This document shows, one piece after another, positions 11,481 to 22,054 of a DNA stretch of 28,154 bases. The first letter of the stretch is position 1. Each line of letters opens with the position of its first letter. Below the pieces are notes generated by a model that saw only the letters and a list, made by a program, of their open reading frames with translations, made no database searches and had not been told where the DNA came from. Position numbers and translations under genes: made by a program. Origin of the DNA: Hypsibius dujardini (Eukaryota > Tardigrada > Eutardigrada > Parachela > Hypsibiidae); NCBI GenBank assembly GCA_001579985.1, contig LRSR01010139.1:1-28154 (forward strand), in the 5' to 3' direction.

Positions 11481-12111
11481 TCCCATCCGGGCCACAATCC
11501 CGTCACTGACCTCATTGCCCAATTCTAATCAATTGGAAGTTGTCACGATTGACGAAATCCGGCACTCTCCGTCTGCTAAAAAACCAATTTTTATCACTCT
11601 GAACGCATAATTTTGCTTTAAGATCCCGGATACCAGACACGATTTTAATAAGCAAAATACCTTTATCTGATGGCAGACTGCTGCCGATCAGCCGACGACA
11701 ATAATAACAAATAATTGATCAAAGTCAAGTCAATGAATCAATTTTAAGAACTTTCTGTCTAATCAAGCCAGAACTATCAATCAAGCAACAGTCGAAAGAG
11801 TCAGAGGGTGTTGCATCGCGCCCAACGAATCAACAATCAGAGCCAGCTTCCGGTACCGCCCACAATCGAATCGGACCAACCACGCTCGATGATAACAACA
11901 AAATTGCCCCGTTGATACTTTTTTTCGCTCGTTTGCTCCCCAAACTCTTATTCATTCATGTTCATTTTTTCGTATCTCGTTTATCTTTCCGGATTATCAC
12001 ATTTTATTACTTACGCTGGCTGTTGGATTTGAGGAGAGGGCCTTTCAAATCGGAGGACAGCCGATTGAGAACCAGCTGGGGGCGATCTATTTTTAATTCA
12101 TTTTTCATCAT

Positions 12112-12123
12112 ATGACATCATGA
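12112..12123 (+). promoter_or_regulatory. three-codon upstream ORF overlapping the SLC26 start
   Basis: ATGACATCATGA is a minimal upstream frame (Met-Thr-Ser-stop). Its TGA overlaps the ATG of the transporter frame at 12120 by two bases, and both frames begin Met-Thr-Ser. If the transcript includes this sequence, reinitiation or leaky scanning would be needed to reach the main start. The role is inferred; only the sequence arrangement is seen. Confidence 0.4.
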
Positions 12124-15100
12124 CATCAGCTTACTATGATACCGGGGAGGATGTCGCGCTGACGGACACCTCCTCCACCCAGACGAACAAACAAGGAATC
12201 GCCGGACGGCTTAGGAGTATTAGTCGTTTCAGTATTAGTCGCCCGATTTTCAGCCAAGCAAAGTAAGTCAATACATCAATCAACCGGTAGTGTTTATCAA
12301 TTCCATTTAAGCATACAGAAATCAACAATCAACTGAAGTTTTGCCTGTTGTGATCAGGAATGCCAGAAATGAATTGTTTTAGTGTTTTTTTTTCATCGAA
12401 CCCGCTGTGGTTATCCTGTTTTTTTAAATTTTATGAGTTTCGAGTATTCCCATTGCATTAAAATATTTTTGCTGATGGGTGGTCAGAAATGGTTTGAGTA
12501 AATACATCAATCAACCAGATGCTTCATTGCTTCGATTCGAAAGCATGTAAACGACTCAGTTACAGTAATCGAATAATTTTGTGTTATTTACATGGAGGCC
12601 GGCATTAAACTTTTTTGTTGGTGGTCAGACATCGCCGATATTTCCTCGGTTTTAATTTTTACCCTACTGGCACTCGTACTGTAATGCAAGATTGACATGC
12701 CTAGCAGTATATCCTTGAAGTGTTTTTAAGATTCCTTGTATGCAAATCAATCAATCATCCAACGGATTCTAGAACTGTGTTGATGGAATTTCTGTAGCGA
12801 ATCCCGTCTGTAATCTGTTGTTGCTTAGCGGTAAATTTTGGCACTGTGCTCAGTTGGGAGCAACTAAGGAAGACCAAGTCTGTGTTCGAAAAAAGTTTAG
12901 GCTTATTTGCACTGCAGCAAAGATGAAGACAGAGACCACAAGGAATAACCTCCAATCTGCTGACAGACAATCAATGAATCAACCGATCATGCTTGCTTCA
13001 GAGGATGATCACTTCATTGAAATATGATCCTTCGCTTCCTCAACTTGTTTTCGCTGGCGATTGAGCGATTTTTCCAGCAGACTGTGCTCGACTTCACGGT
13101 CGCACTCAATCAATACGGCAGAAAATCGTTACTGGTGGTAGCTACTCATTGAAAATGCAAAAGGGACTTTTGTTGGAACGATTCATTGAGTGAAACGCTA
13201 ATTTGATTGAAAAAACTAATTTTAGTTTTATTCCTTTGTGCAGGTTTGACGACAACAATGAGTCACTCGAATACAACGTCCCAGCCACTCCATGGGTCAA
13301 GTTGAAGCGGAAGCTGGGCCGGAAAGTGTACACAGCTTTCCACTCACGCACCGACTGCAGTCGACTTTTGAAGAAGAAGCTCACCCGGACGTTTCCGCTT
13401 TTTTCATGGCTGCCTCGGTACAATTTGCGCCAGGACCTGGCAAAGGATCTGGTTGCAGGTACTGTATGTCAGCTTCTTTCCCGGACTCACTTAATAACGG
13501 GTGTGTATTTTCTTTTTGGTAAACAGGAATAACCGTTGGGATCATGAATATTCCTCAAGGTCAGTTCACTCTTTCGTATACTTCAACTCCGATGGACACG
13601 GAATTTTTTTTAAATTAGTATACGTACATTTACATGTTTATAAAAATTAACTCGTATCTCGTATGATTTTCTGTACAGATTATTTTATTATTTTGTGGTT
13701 TATATTTACTTTTTATGTTTGCTTTATTATTTATTTATTTAAAATAATTAGTAATTTTTATTTATTTGCCACTTTCCCAACTAAACTTTAATTTCTAATC
13801 TATTGACATAGCCAAAACTATTACTCAGGATCAGTGGGCGGAGCTATGGGTTATTCCTGGCATACCATTTCCGTGCTTCCGGACCGGTCGATGTTGACCC
13901 ATACACACATGGCCAAAATACTGAGTGTTTGGCTCAAACTCGGGCCACCCAATTGTGCTTGCATCCAGCTAAAGAGTGGCTCGAACTCTGCCACCCAGTA
14001 ATCTGGCCACGTGTGTAGATCCACCCGCTCGCAGTTGGTGTTGCCTTTGATGACGGGGATGGATTGCGAATTAAAGTTTAGAATTGTAAATGTTTGCCAA
14101 GTTTTGCAAAGTTTCAGTTAGTTGCATGCTGATATATAAGAATGGCATAATTCTTCCTGCAGAAATTATTCCCATCTGTATTTGATACAATCTCGATCGA
14201 TTGGTTGATTGATGTGTTGATTACCTGAGGGGGTTTTTTCAACAAATTTTATAAATTCCGATTTCGGTTTTCAGGCATGGCTTACGGGAAGCTAAGCGGA
14301 GTGCCCCACGTATATGGCCTCTACACCAGCTTCTTCCCCTTGCTGATGTACACTTTAATGGGCACGTCTCGCCATGTGTCCGTCGGTATGATCAAACTAT
14401 GATTTTTTGTGTGTGGTATTTTAATTGTTCTTATTCCTGACTTGATCTTTTTGTGTAGGTACTTTTGCCCTAATAAGCTTGATGTCCAGCAAAATTGTCA
14501 AAATGTTTGAGGAGCAGGAGGCCAATTCGCTACTAGCGGTCGGCACACCCGGTAACTGGACACAGGACGCTGAAGGCCATCCGGAGAACATCCCGGCAAG
14601 GGTCGCAGTGTTGGTGACGGTCACCTTCTGCGTAGGGCTGTGGCAGGTGAGTCGAGTCATTACGTTTGCCCTGCTTCGGGGGAGGGAGTGGCTCAATTGC
14701 TTTTCTTTTTCCTCTCTTTAGATGGCTCTTGGCCTCTTGGGACTGGGCTCGTTGACTGTCTACTTGTCGGATCAACTCGTCAAAGGGTGAGGAACGTTAA
14801 TTCTCGCAGGCATTTCGACCCATTCGGTTTTTGATTGACCTAAATTGTCTACTGATTCGCTCGTCTGACCTTTTTGATTGTCTGTTTGTCTGTCTGTCTG
14901 CTTGCCTTGTTGTCTTTGTCTTTCTGTCTGTTAGTCGTTCGGTTTGTCTGTCTGTCTGATTATTGGCCTGCAGTTTTCTAGCTGTGGGTAGGTTTGTCTG
15001 CGTCTCTGTCTCTGTCGGTCGGTCGGTATGTTTATATGTCTTGTGTTCCTGCCAGCTTGCTTCATCTTCTGCCTGCCTTCATGTCTCGTCGGCTGTCGGA

Positions 15101-15887
15101 AAAGAAATTTACCGACAACATGCATCTTTTTATGTTCTCAGTTTCACTTGTGGAGCCTCGTTTCACGTCTTCACCAGCCAGTTAAAGCCCGTATTCGGCT
15201 TGAAGAACCTCACGTCCCACTACGGACCCCTCAAGCTGATATGGGTATGTCTCTGTTATGACCGATGTCTTCCGTTCGCCAAAAAAATTCCCACATCCCG
15301 TACTGGATCATCTCTTTTTTGCAGACTTACAGAGATTTTTTCGAACATATTCATCTGACACATGTCCCCACCCTGACCATCTCCCTGATCTGCATCGGCT
15401 GTCTGTTGATTGTCAAGTACGCTCAAATCTGGTCTGCTCATTGTTTTATAGTTTTCCATTTTGTCATCGGATCTTCGGGTTTAGGTACCTGATAAACGAG
15501 AACAAAAAAATCATATCCTACATCAAGTTCCCCGTGCCAATGGAACTGCTAATCGTCATTTTCGGCGCGCTTACTTCTCACCTGATGAACCCTGCCGACC
15601 GCTTACGGCGTGACGACGGTGCGTCGCATACCGAAAGGAATGCCACCTCCGCAAGTTCCTGACATGATGCTAGTGCCTGACATCATTTTTGAATGTTTAC
15701 CGATTGCCGTGGTACGTTGGCCTCACGTTTCTCTGAATTTTTGCCTGTGCTATTTGTCTTAGCTATCCTGTATTATTGACTGTACCTGCCTGCCTGCTTG
15801 TATGTCTAATCTCTATGCGAGCCTGTTTGCCCATGTTTCTGCGTGTCTGCCTGAGTGTCTGTCTTTTTGTCTGTCTGCCTGTCTGTT

Positions 15888-15928
<41 letters not shown>

Positions 15929-17818
15929 GCCTGCCTGTTTGTTAGTCAGTCTGCCTGTCAGTCAGTCTTTGTGTTTGTCTGTCTTCTGTCTGTTTGGCAG
16001 CGAGTTCGTTTGGCTTCATCTGACTTTCGAATTTCAACCTTGCCCACAGGTCGGATTCACTATAACAGTCTCCCTAGGCAAGCTCTTTGCTCAGAAATTC
16101 AAATACGAGATTGAGCCGAATCAGGAAATGAAAGCTCTGGGCGCGACTAATCTGTTTGGCTCCTTCTTCCAATGCATACCGGCAACGGGATCGCTTGCGC
16201 GGAGTGCTGTGCAGGTGGCGGTGGGTGGCGCGACGCAGGTCAGTTAATTGGTCTTGCATGGTATTTTTACTTGCCTCGGCTGCACGCGTCCATTTTGCAG
16301 CTGGTGAGCGTGATTGCCGCAATGTTCGTGCTGGTGGTGCTGCTGGCATTGAGCCCTTTTTTGGAGCCGTTACCGGAAGCGTGTCTGGGAGCTATAATCA
16401 TGGTCGCACTGGTACGATGGACATCAGAGCCTGGGAACATGTTAGGCAGATAGATAGATTGACAGACAGAGAGACAGACAGGCAGACAGATAGACAGATA
16501 GACAGATAGATAGGCCGGTAGGCAGGCAAGCAGGCAGGCAGATAGAAAGACAGACAGACTGACAGACCGTGATAAAATCATAATGACAATACCAATCGAG
16601 CTATGCTCATGAGTCATGCATTTTTTTCATTTTTTTACAGATCAATTTGATGAAGCAAGTGACTGAAGCGGGGAAGCTCTGGCAGATATCACTCATAGAC
16701 ACAGTATGTTGTAATTCCCACTGATCTTAAGAAAGTTCTCAGCGCTTGTTTGCATACTTGTTGTTTTGTAGTCTATCTTTCTCGTTTCGCTCTTGGCCGT
16801 CGTTTTTCTGGATGTGGACTCCGGACTGGGTGTAGGCGTGGGCTACAGTCTCCTGACAGTCATCTTGCGAACCCAACGACCAGAAGTCGGACTTTTGGGC
16901 CGTGTCCCACAGACGGACATTTATAAACGAGTGGATTCGTACAAATCAGTGAGTCTGGTGGATGTCTTGCGTTTCTGACGGTCTATCTCTTTTTCTATTA
17001 AACTGTATGCTTTCCCGACTGTCTATCCTTTCACCGACTTGTTTATCAATTTATCTGTCTATTTGTCTGCCTGTCTGTCTGTCTGTTTGTCTATTTGTCT
17101 GTCTGTCTGTTAACCTCTCTGCCGTCCTGTCTGCTTGCTTGACTTACAAATTTCTGTCAGTTCATTGCGATTCGTGTTGGTTTGTCTGGATGTCTATCTC
17201 CCGAGCTATCTTTCATGGTTTGAAGTTACGCTTTTGTCGCTGTTACTTTTAGGCAATGGAGATACCGGGTGTCAAAATTGTACGGCTAGACGCTCCGTTC
17301 TACTTTGCCAATGCAGAATACGTAAGGCGTGTTACGTTTGAATACTGCAATCTCCAATCTATCTTCAAGTCGGAAAGCCGACCGAACAGTCCCGCACCGA
17401 GCGCTGTCCCATCCTCTGCCACCCAATACCACAGTTTATCCCCAACACCCTGGACTGACCAGGAAGTAGACCCCACGGCGGAGTCATCCAGCGATTCCGG
17501 TACCACCGTCAGCCCCGCCAATTTTCAACGACGTCAATCCCCTGAAACTAGGCTGGGTTTGTCTCATTCGCCGGATCGAATCCACCATTTGATTTTTGAT
17601 TGCGGCGCGGTATGTTATCTGGATGTGACCGGGGCGGAGATGATTGAGAAGATGGCGTTGGAGTGTCGCGCTGTCGGGGTGGAACTATTGCTTGCGTCTT
17701 GTAAAGGTAGGTAGAAGGTTCAGCCAGACAATCAGACACTTGTGCATAACAATAGAAAACTCGGCAGACACATACAACTCGACAGATAGATCAATCGACT
17801 GAAAGACAAACTGACAGA

Positions 17819-17890
<72 letters not shown>

Positions 17891-18263
17891 TGGAAACAAC
17901 AGATCCACAAACATAAATTCAATTGGACAAACAGAAGTATCTTGAAGTTACTCTCTAGAGTAACTTATAGAATAGAGTCTTGAAGACTATCTGTCTCTCT
18001 GCTGTTGACTGGCTAATTTAATTTAAGTTTTGAATTTTAGCTTCCATTCGGGAGACGCTGTTCCTTAGCGGTTTCAACAAGAGAGTCGGGACTGACCAGT
18101 TATACTTAACAGTCCACGACGCTGTTCTATTTGCGACCAAACGATCGTCAAAAAGAGTACGTCTTATTTTTCTTCCTGGTGCTATACCCGTGATCCTGAA
18201 GTTCGAATCTGTCTTTTTTCGTAGTCTTTGCAGCCACTGGAGGAGCTGAGTTTCGATATTTAA
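12120..18263 (+). CDS. SLC26: SLC26-family anion transporter (SulP), 16 exons, with a frameshift in exon 9
   Basis: The exons are 12120-12262, 13244-13458, 13527-13559, 14275-14385, 14459-14646, 14722-14786, 15142-15244, 15325-15416, 15485-15711, 16050-16238, 16301-16411, 16641-16703, 16772-16948, 17253-17706, 18041-18156 and 18225-18263. All are bounded by AG/GT, and all phases agree if one base is dropped in exon 9, which gives 774 residues. The family comprises multi-pass plasma-membrane exchangers of sulfate, chloride, bicarbonate and similar anions. Order of parts: cytosolic N-terminus, transmembrane core with the SLC26 signature ([20 protein letters not shown]) in exons 4-5, then a C-terminal STAS domain. 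Length matches family members (about 740-780). Which paralogue it is (SLC26A5/A6-like or other) cannot be told here. Confidence 0.9.
12263..13243 (+). other. SLC26 intron 1
   Basis: A 981-base intron. It holds no recognisable gene. It contains the motif ACATCAATCAACC twice (12273-12285 and 12504-12516), the first only about 10 bases after the splice donor, and related AATCAA motifs at about 12740-12760 and 12968-12985. Confidence 0.7.
13895..14026. repeat. imperfect inverted repeat in SLC26 intron 3
   Basis: TGACCCATACACACATGGCCA on the left pairs imperfectly with the TGGCCACGTGTGTAGATCCACC side on the right (shorter core ACACAC-TGGCCA). Inside, GGCTCAAACTCGGGCCACCC and GGCTCGAACTCTGCCACCC are near copies about 60 bases apart. 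This looks like a decayed short foldback element within intron 3 (13560-14274). No open frame of note. Confidence 0.5.
14865..15060. repeat. degenerate TCTG tract in SLC26 intron 6
   Basis: TCTGTCTG and TCGGTCGG variants on the transcribed strand lie within intron 6 (14787-15141). Open frames across it are repeat artefacts. Confidence 0.75.
15485..15711 (+). pseudogene. SLC26 exon 9 with a one-base frameshift
   Basis: The first half of this exon reads [10 protein letters not shown] to HLMNPADR in one frame (to about 15602). From 15604 the conserved family sequence [19 protein letters not shown] continues in the next frame and reaches the donor at 15712 in phase 0, as exon 10 requires. Without correction the first frame hits TGA at 15660, which would leave about 375 residues and remove the rest of the membrane core and the STAS domain. 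One surplus T at 15603 or 15604 explains it. All other exons are intact, so a sequencing or assembly error, or a recent allele, is likelier than an old pseudogene. Confidence 0.85.
15780..16000. repeat. (TCTG)n tract in SLC26 intron 9
   Basis: TCTG repeats are purest at about 15893-15930, with CTGC and CAGT variants around them. They take up most of intron 9 (15712-16049). The transcript reads TCTG. Confidence 0.9.
16443..16568. repeat. (CAGA)n tract in SLC26 intron 11
   Basis: CAGACAGA, GATAGATA and GGCAGGCA units lie in intron 11 (16412-16640). The transcript reads CAGA, complementary to the tracts in introns 9 and 13. Confidence 0.9.
16975..17125. repeat. TCTG tract in SLC26 intron 13
   Basis: CTGTCTGTCTGTT-type repeats in intron 13 (16949-17252), purest at about 17055-17110, read TCTG in the transcript. 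Confidence 0.8.
17253..18263 (+). other. SLC26 C-terminal STAS domain exons
   Basis: Exons 14-16 encode residues about 573-774. The domain begins [20 protein letters not shown]. It is interrupted by a Ser/Pro/Thr-rich stretch of about 75 residues (roughly 607-680) at the place where SLC26 STAS domains have their variable intervening sequence. It resumes with [19 protein letters not shown] and closes with [14 protein letters not shown] domains regulate the transporter from the cytosolic side. The stop is TAA at 18261. Confidence 0.85.
17720..17891. repeat. compound (CAGG)n(CAGA)n tract in SLC26 intron 14
   Basis: About nine CAGG units (17820-17857) run directly into about eight CAGA units ending at about 17890, preceded by scattered CAGA motifs starting close to the splice donor. 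The tract is in intron 14 (17707-18040) and reads CAGG/CAGA in the transcript. Confidence 0.9.
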
Positions 18264-19303
18264 TTGGTTGATCCCTGTGGTACCCTGTATGGAACTTGCA
18301 ACCTCAGAGGTGTGAGCCTATACTTTCGTCTAATTTATTTCTCTTACCTGGATGGATTCAGTCTACCTGGAACCAACACTACTCTCGTGACGCGGCTTCT
18401 GGATTTTTTCTGTGATTTAACCGACTTATCTTTTACGCGAGCCTCTTCTCTTTCAGAATATACTTCAGCTCTTTTTTACGCAAGCGGGCTTCTTCGGTAT
18501 TTTTTGAACACTTTTTACGCCCCCCATTTCACTCTTCTCTTATGGTTTTATCAAACTCAGATGCTCCTGCATCTCTATGCATGCTGTGCTCCTTTTGATT
18601 ATTTATTATGTTACTTGTTGATAAATACAGAAGTCATTTAACTCATTTTGACAACAGCTTTACCAACGGAGCAGAAATTATTTCTATCCCCTGAGGGCTC
18701 ACCGAGGGGCTAGAAGGTGTCTGAACCCCCTACCACCGCCATTCATAGACATTTTGATTTACATAGACATAGACATTTCCAGGCGTCCAGGCCTGTGTTA
18801 GCCTGTGTTACTAAAAATCCTTAATAAGTAATATTTAATAGACTAAAAAACTAATTAGTTGCTTGATTTTAGTTTTGTCAAGCTATTCTCGGCTGACGTT
18901 TGATTTTTGATTGATTCGTAATCCTAAAACTACGCGAGCAAATGATCCAATCAATCAATGAATTAATCATTCATGCTAACAAGTAAACGAAAGAGTCAGT
19001 CTCGTTGTTGCTCTGTCCTGTCTTCTACAATCTTCAGCTGATCAATTTCAACAATCGTCCATTCATTGATTCATCGATTTAAAACATGAGTGGCGTCTGC
19101 TCAGTCTTTCGTGAGCGAGAAGGTAGATTATTTTGTCCACCGGAAACAACCGGAAACGATATTGCATCATCACTCACACTGCCTGACAGCTAAGACACAC
19201 ACACATCCAACGGAAGAATTTATTTTGCCACTCCTCGACATGATTTTGTCCTTCGCTGCACTCAGCGCCCTGCAATCTCCATTTGGTGCTCTCGCCTTCC
19301 TCC
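18264..19303 (+). other. spacer between SLC26 and MOCOS genes
   Basis: About 1 kb contains the 3' untranslated region of the transporter and the promoter and 5' untranslated region of the sulfurase gene. I found no clear AATAAA signal near the transporter stop and no convincing core promoter. A 125-codon open frame starting just after the stop (18264-18641) has no family features and is taken as chance. A 36-codon frame starting at 19086 ends before the sulfurase start and could be an upstream ORF. Confidence 0.5.
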
Positions 19304-22017
19304 ATGGATCCCACATTTTCACGCGACGAAGAATTCCCGCAACTCAACGGTGCGAACAAGAATAATATATTTCATTTATATTTCGTATATTTATCAGTTT
19401 ACGTGAATTAAATGTGCTCAGAGGAAGAAAAAAGCACAACAACTGTCGGACTTTCCTGGATTTAATTAAATTATCCTGTCCTGCACTCTTTTTAGGCCTT
19501 TTTTCGTGTAGACTATTAGGCATCAACTGTATGTGGTTTAATTCAGGAAAAGTGTACTTGGACCATGCGGGCTCGACGTTGTGGGCGAAACGTCAGATGG
19601 ACGCTTTCGCGACGGAGATGCGCACATCCATTTGGGCGAATCCTCACAGCAGACATGCCGTCAGCCAGGAAACGTCCCATCAAGTGGCCCGCGTCCGCAA
19701 CAGGTTGGTGTTGAATCAACCGACAGACTTTCTTTTGATGGATGGAAATTGGAGGATCGCATTGCTGGTCGACTGGTTGGTTCAAATTGAATGGAATCTA
19801 TGATCGGGATTGGCATCGTGTGTGTTGCAGCCACTTCAATTCATCAATCAACTGAGCGAGACTTTTGTTGAAAGTTTCATTTCTTGAAAATATTTTCCTT
19901 AATGAAAATATTCCTTAATCAATCAATCCATCGATGGATAGGCATGTGCCTGTTCCAAATGAATTGCAATATCTTTTTGGTGTACTGGTTTTCGCAAATA
20001 TAAACATTAATAATTATTGTATAACTCTGGCTCTGGTGTACTTAGTTATGAAATACAGTACTAGTACCTTAATTTTTAAAATAAATGAGGGTTTTATTTA
20101 GATAAATTTGTATTGGGATATTGCGAGTTTATTTATCTGATTTAAATTATTAAATTATTGAATTATATATTTTTAATTTAGAATATGCCTCTTTTCCCTT
20201 TGTCTGTAATATAGCAGTTTTAATAACAGTTTTAATAACAATTTTATTAATTTGTCTGTCATTTCTTCAGGATTCTTCAATTTTTCAACACCAACTCTTC
20301 CAACTACACCGTCATCTTCACCAGCGGCGCCACCGCCGCCATGAAACTGACCGCGGAAACGTTCAACTTTGGATGCCCTGGCGGCACCTTCGCCCATCTC
20401 CGTGAAGTCCACACCTCCGTCCTGGGAATGGCGGAAATGGCCCGCAGTCGTGGCGCCGCTTCCATCTGCTTCGAGGAGGATGAAATTCGCAATGGGCAAC
20501 TCCTCGGACCGCTTGCTCTTCACGGACAGGGAAATCTCGTGGCATTTCCAGGGCAGTGTAACTTCTCAGGCCGGAAGTATCCGCTGGAATGGGTCAAGAC
20601 ATTTCAGGTACTGTTCAAATAACGTGCTTTGAATTGAAATACTATGTACTAGTAAATACATTTCCAGTTTAGATTTAAATTTATTTATTAATTTAAGTTT
20701 GCAAAAAAATATACTAAATAACACAAATTACTTTTATATTAATAATACGTATTATTTTACTTTGAGAAAATTCTTTAAATAATAATATGCTTTAGGTATT
20801 GTTGATTTTGGTGTGTGGACTTTGAATACAGTTACATGAAAGTAATATTTTACGTAAAATGAAAGCCATCTTTGGCACCCTGAAAGATACCAAGCAAACG
20901 CTTTGGGTTGAATCACTACATGGGTTCAATCAGTCGGGTGGCGGAGGGCGCCACGAGTGTAAATTGTAAACAACACTCATTCAGCTTCACACACACCGCC
21001 TGCGGCGCCCTCCGCCACCCGACTGATTGAACCCATGTAGTAATTCAACCCAAAGCGTTTGCCTGGTATCTGTAAAATGCATTGAATAGTGGTAATTCCA
21101 GGATGCGGGATGGAAGGTGTTTCTGGATGCTGCGGCCTTGGTGTCCACGTCGCCGTTGGATCTGACCGCGACACATCCGGATTTTGTGGCGCTGTCGTTT
21201 TATAAAATTTTCGGATTCCCCACGGGATTGGGAGCGTTGTTGGTGCTGAAGAGGTCGGAGGAATGTTTGACCAAGACGTATTTCGGAGGCGGGGCGGTGG
21301 CTGTGACCGTTGGGGAGAGTGGCTTTCACATTCTGCGTTCTGATTTTACCCAACGGTAAATTGAACATTACCTTTTTGAGTGTGTATGAGTTGGTTGATG
21401 AATTTGTTGGTCTCTCTGTCTTTCTGTCTATCGTAATGTCTGTCTGTCTGTCTGTCTCTCTGTCAGCCAGCCAGCCGAACGATCAATCGATTGGTCTGTC
21501 GATTGGTCGGTCTGATTGCCTGACACTCAGAAGAACTGAATGACTTCAGTTTCGTCGACTTCGTTTTTTCAAGATTTTTTTTGAGGGATTTTTATTCTTT
21601 AGGATGGAAGACGGAACGCTGCCCTTCCTGGACATCATAGCGCTCAACCACGGGTTCGATGCATTGGAATCTCTGGGAGGTGGAATTCGGGCCGTTTCCT
21701 TTAGAACGTTTGCTCTGGCGCAGTATACTGCACTCCATCTGCAGCAGATTCACCATTCCAATGGAGTGCCAGTCGTGCTAGTGTACGGTTGGACGGATGA
21801 GCGGGATTGCACGATACAAGGCGCGACGGTGGCCTTCAACTTGCAGAACTCAGAGGGAGGGATTGTTGGATTTGGAGCTGTGGAGAACGTTGCAGAGTCG
21901 TTCAATCTGCTGCTGCGGACAGGCTGTTTTTGCAATACGGGAGCCTGTCAGAAGTATTTGGGGTTGACCGCGGAGGACCTTATGGCTAACTTTCATGTAA
22001 GTATTCTTGCATTTAGT

Positions 22018-22054
<37 letters not shown>

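Larger units (their letters stand above)
9514..12119. promoter_or_regulatory. 2.6-kb divergent spacer between kinase and transporter genes
   Basis: The start codons of the minus-strand kinase (9513) and the plus-strand transporter (12120) face away from each other across this spacer, so both promoters and 5' untranslated exons should lie here or in nearby introns. I could not place a convincing core promoter by eye. The spacer also holds the element at 10777-11019 and the dispersed repeat copy at 11205-11480. The longest open frame (10133-10537, 134 codons) has no recognisable domain and I do not call it a gene. Confidence 0.5.
13244..16948 (+). other. SLC26 transmembrane core exons
   Basis: Residues about 48-572. 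Landmarks: [18 protein letters not shown] before the first membrane segment; [17 protein letters not shown], with its core in the 33-base microexon 13527-13559; the signature segment in exon 4; an N-glycosylation sequon NWTQ in the exon 5 loop; FHVFTSQLK in exon 7; [19 protein letters not shown] in exon 9; [24 protein letters not shown] in exons 9-10 (given here as shorter motifs [17 protein letters not shown]); and [20 protein letters not shown] in exon 13. These are typical family positions and argue for a normal transporter fold. Confidence 0.85.

Noticed and set aside
17820-17891. Possible CRISPR-like array
   Set aside because: It is a simple tetranucleotide array with no spacers, in an animal intron.
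18264-18641. 125-codon plus-strand frame directly after the SLC26 stop
   Set aside because: Aromatic and Leu-rich low-information sequence in the likely 3' untranslated region, with no family match.
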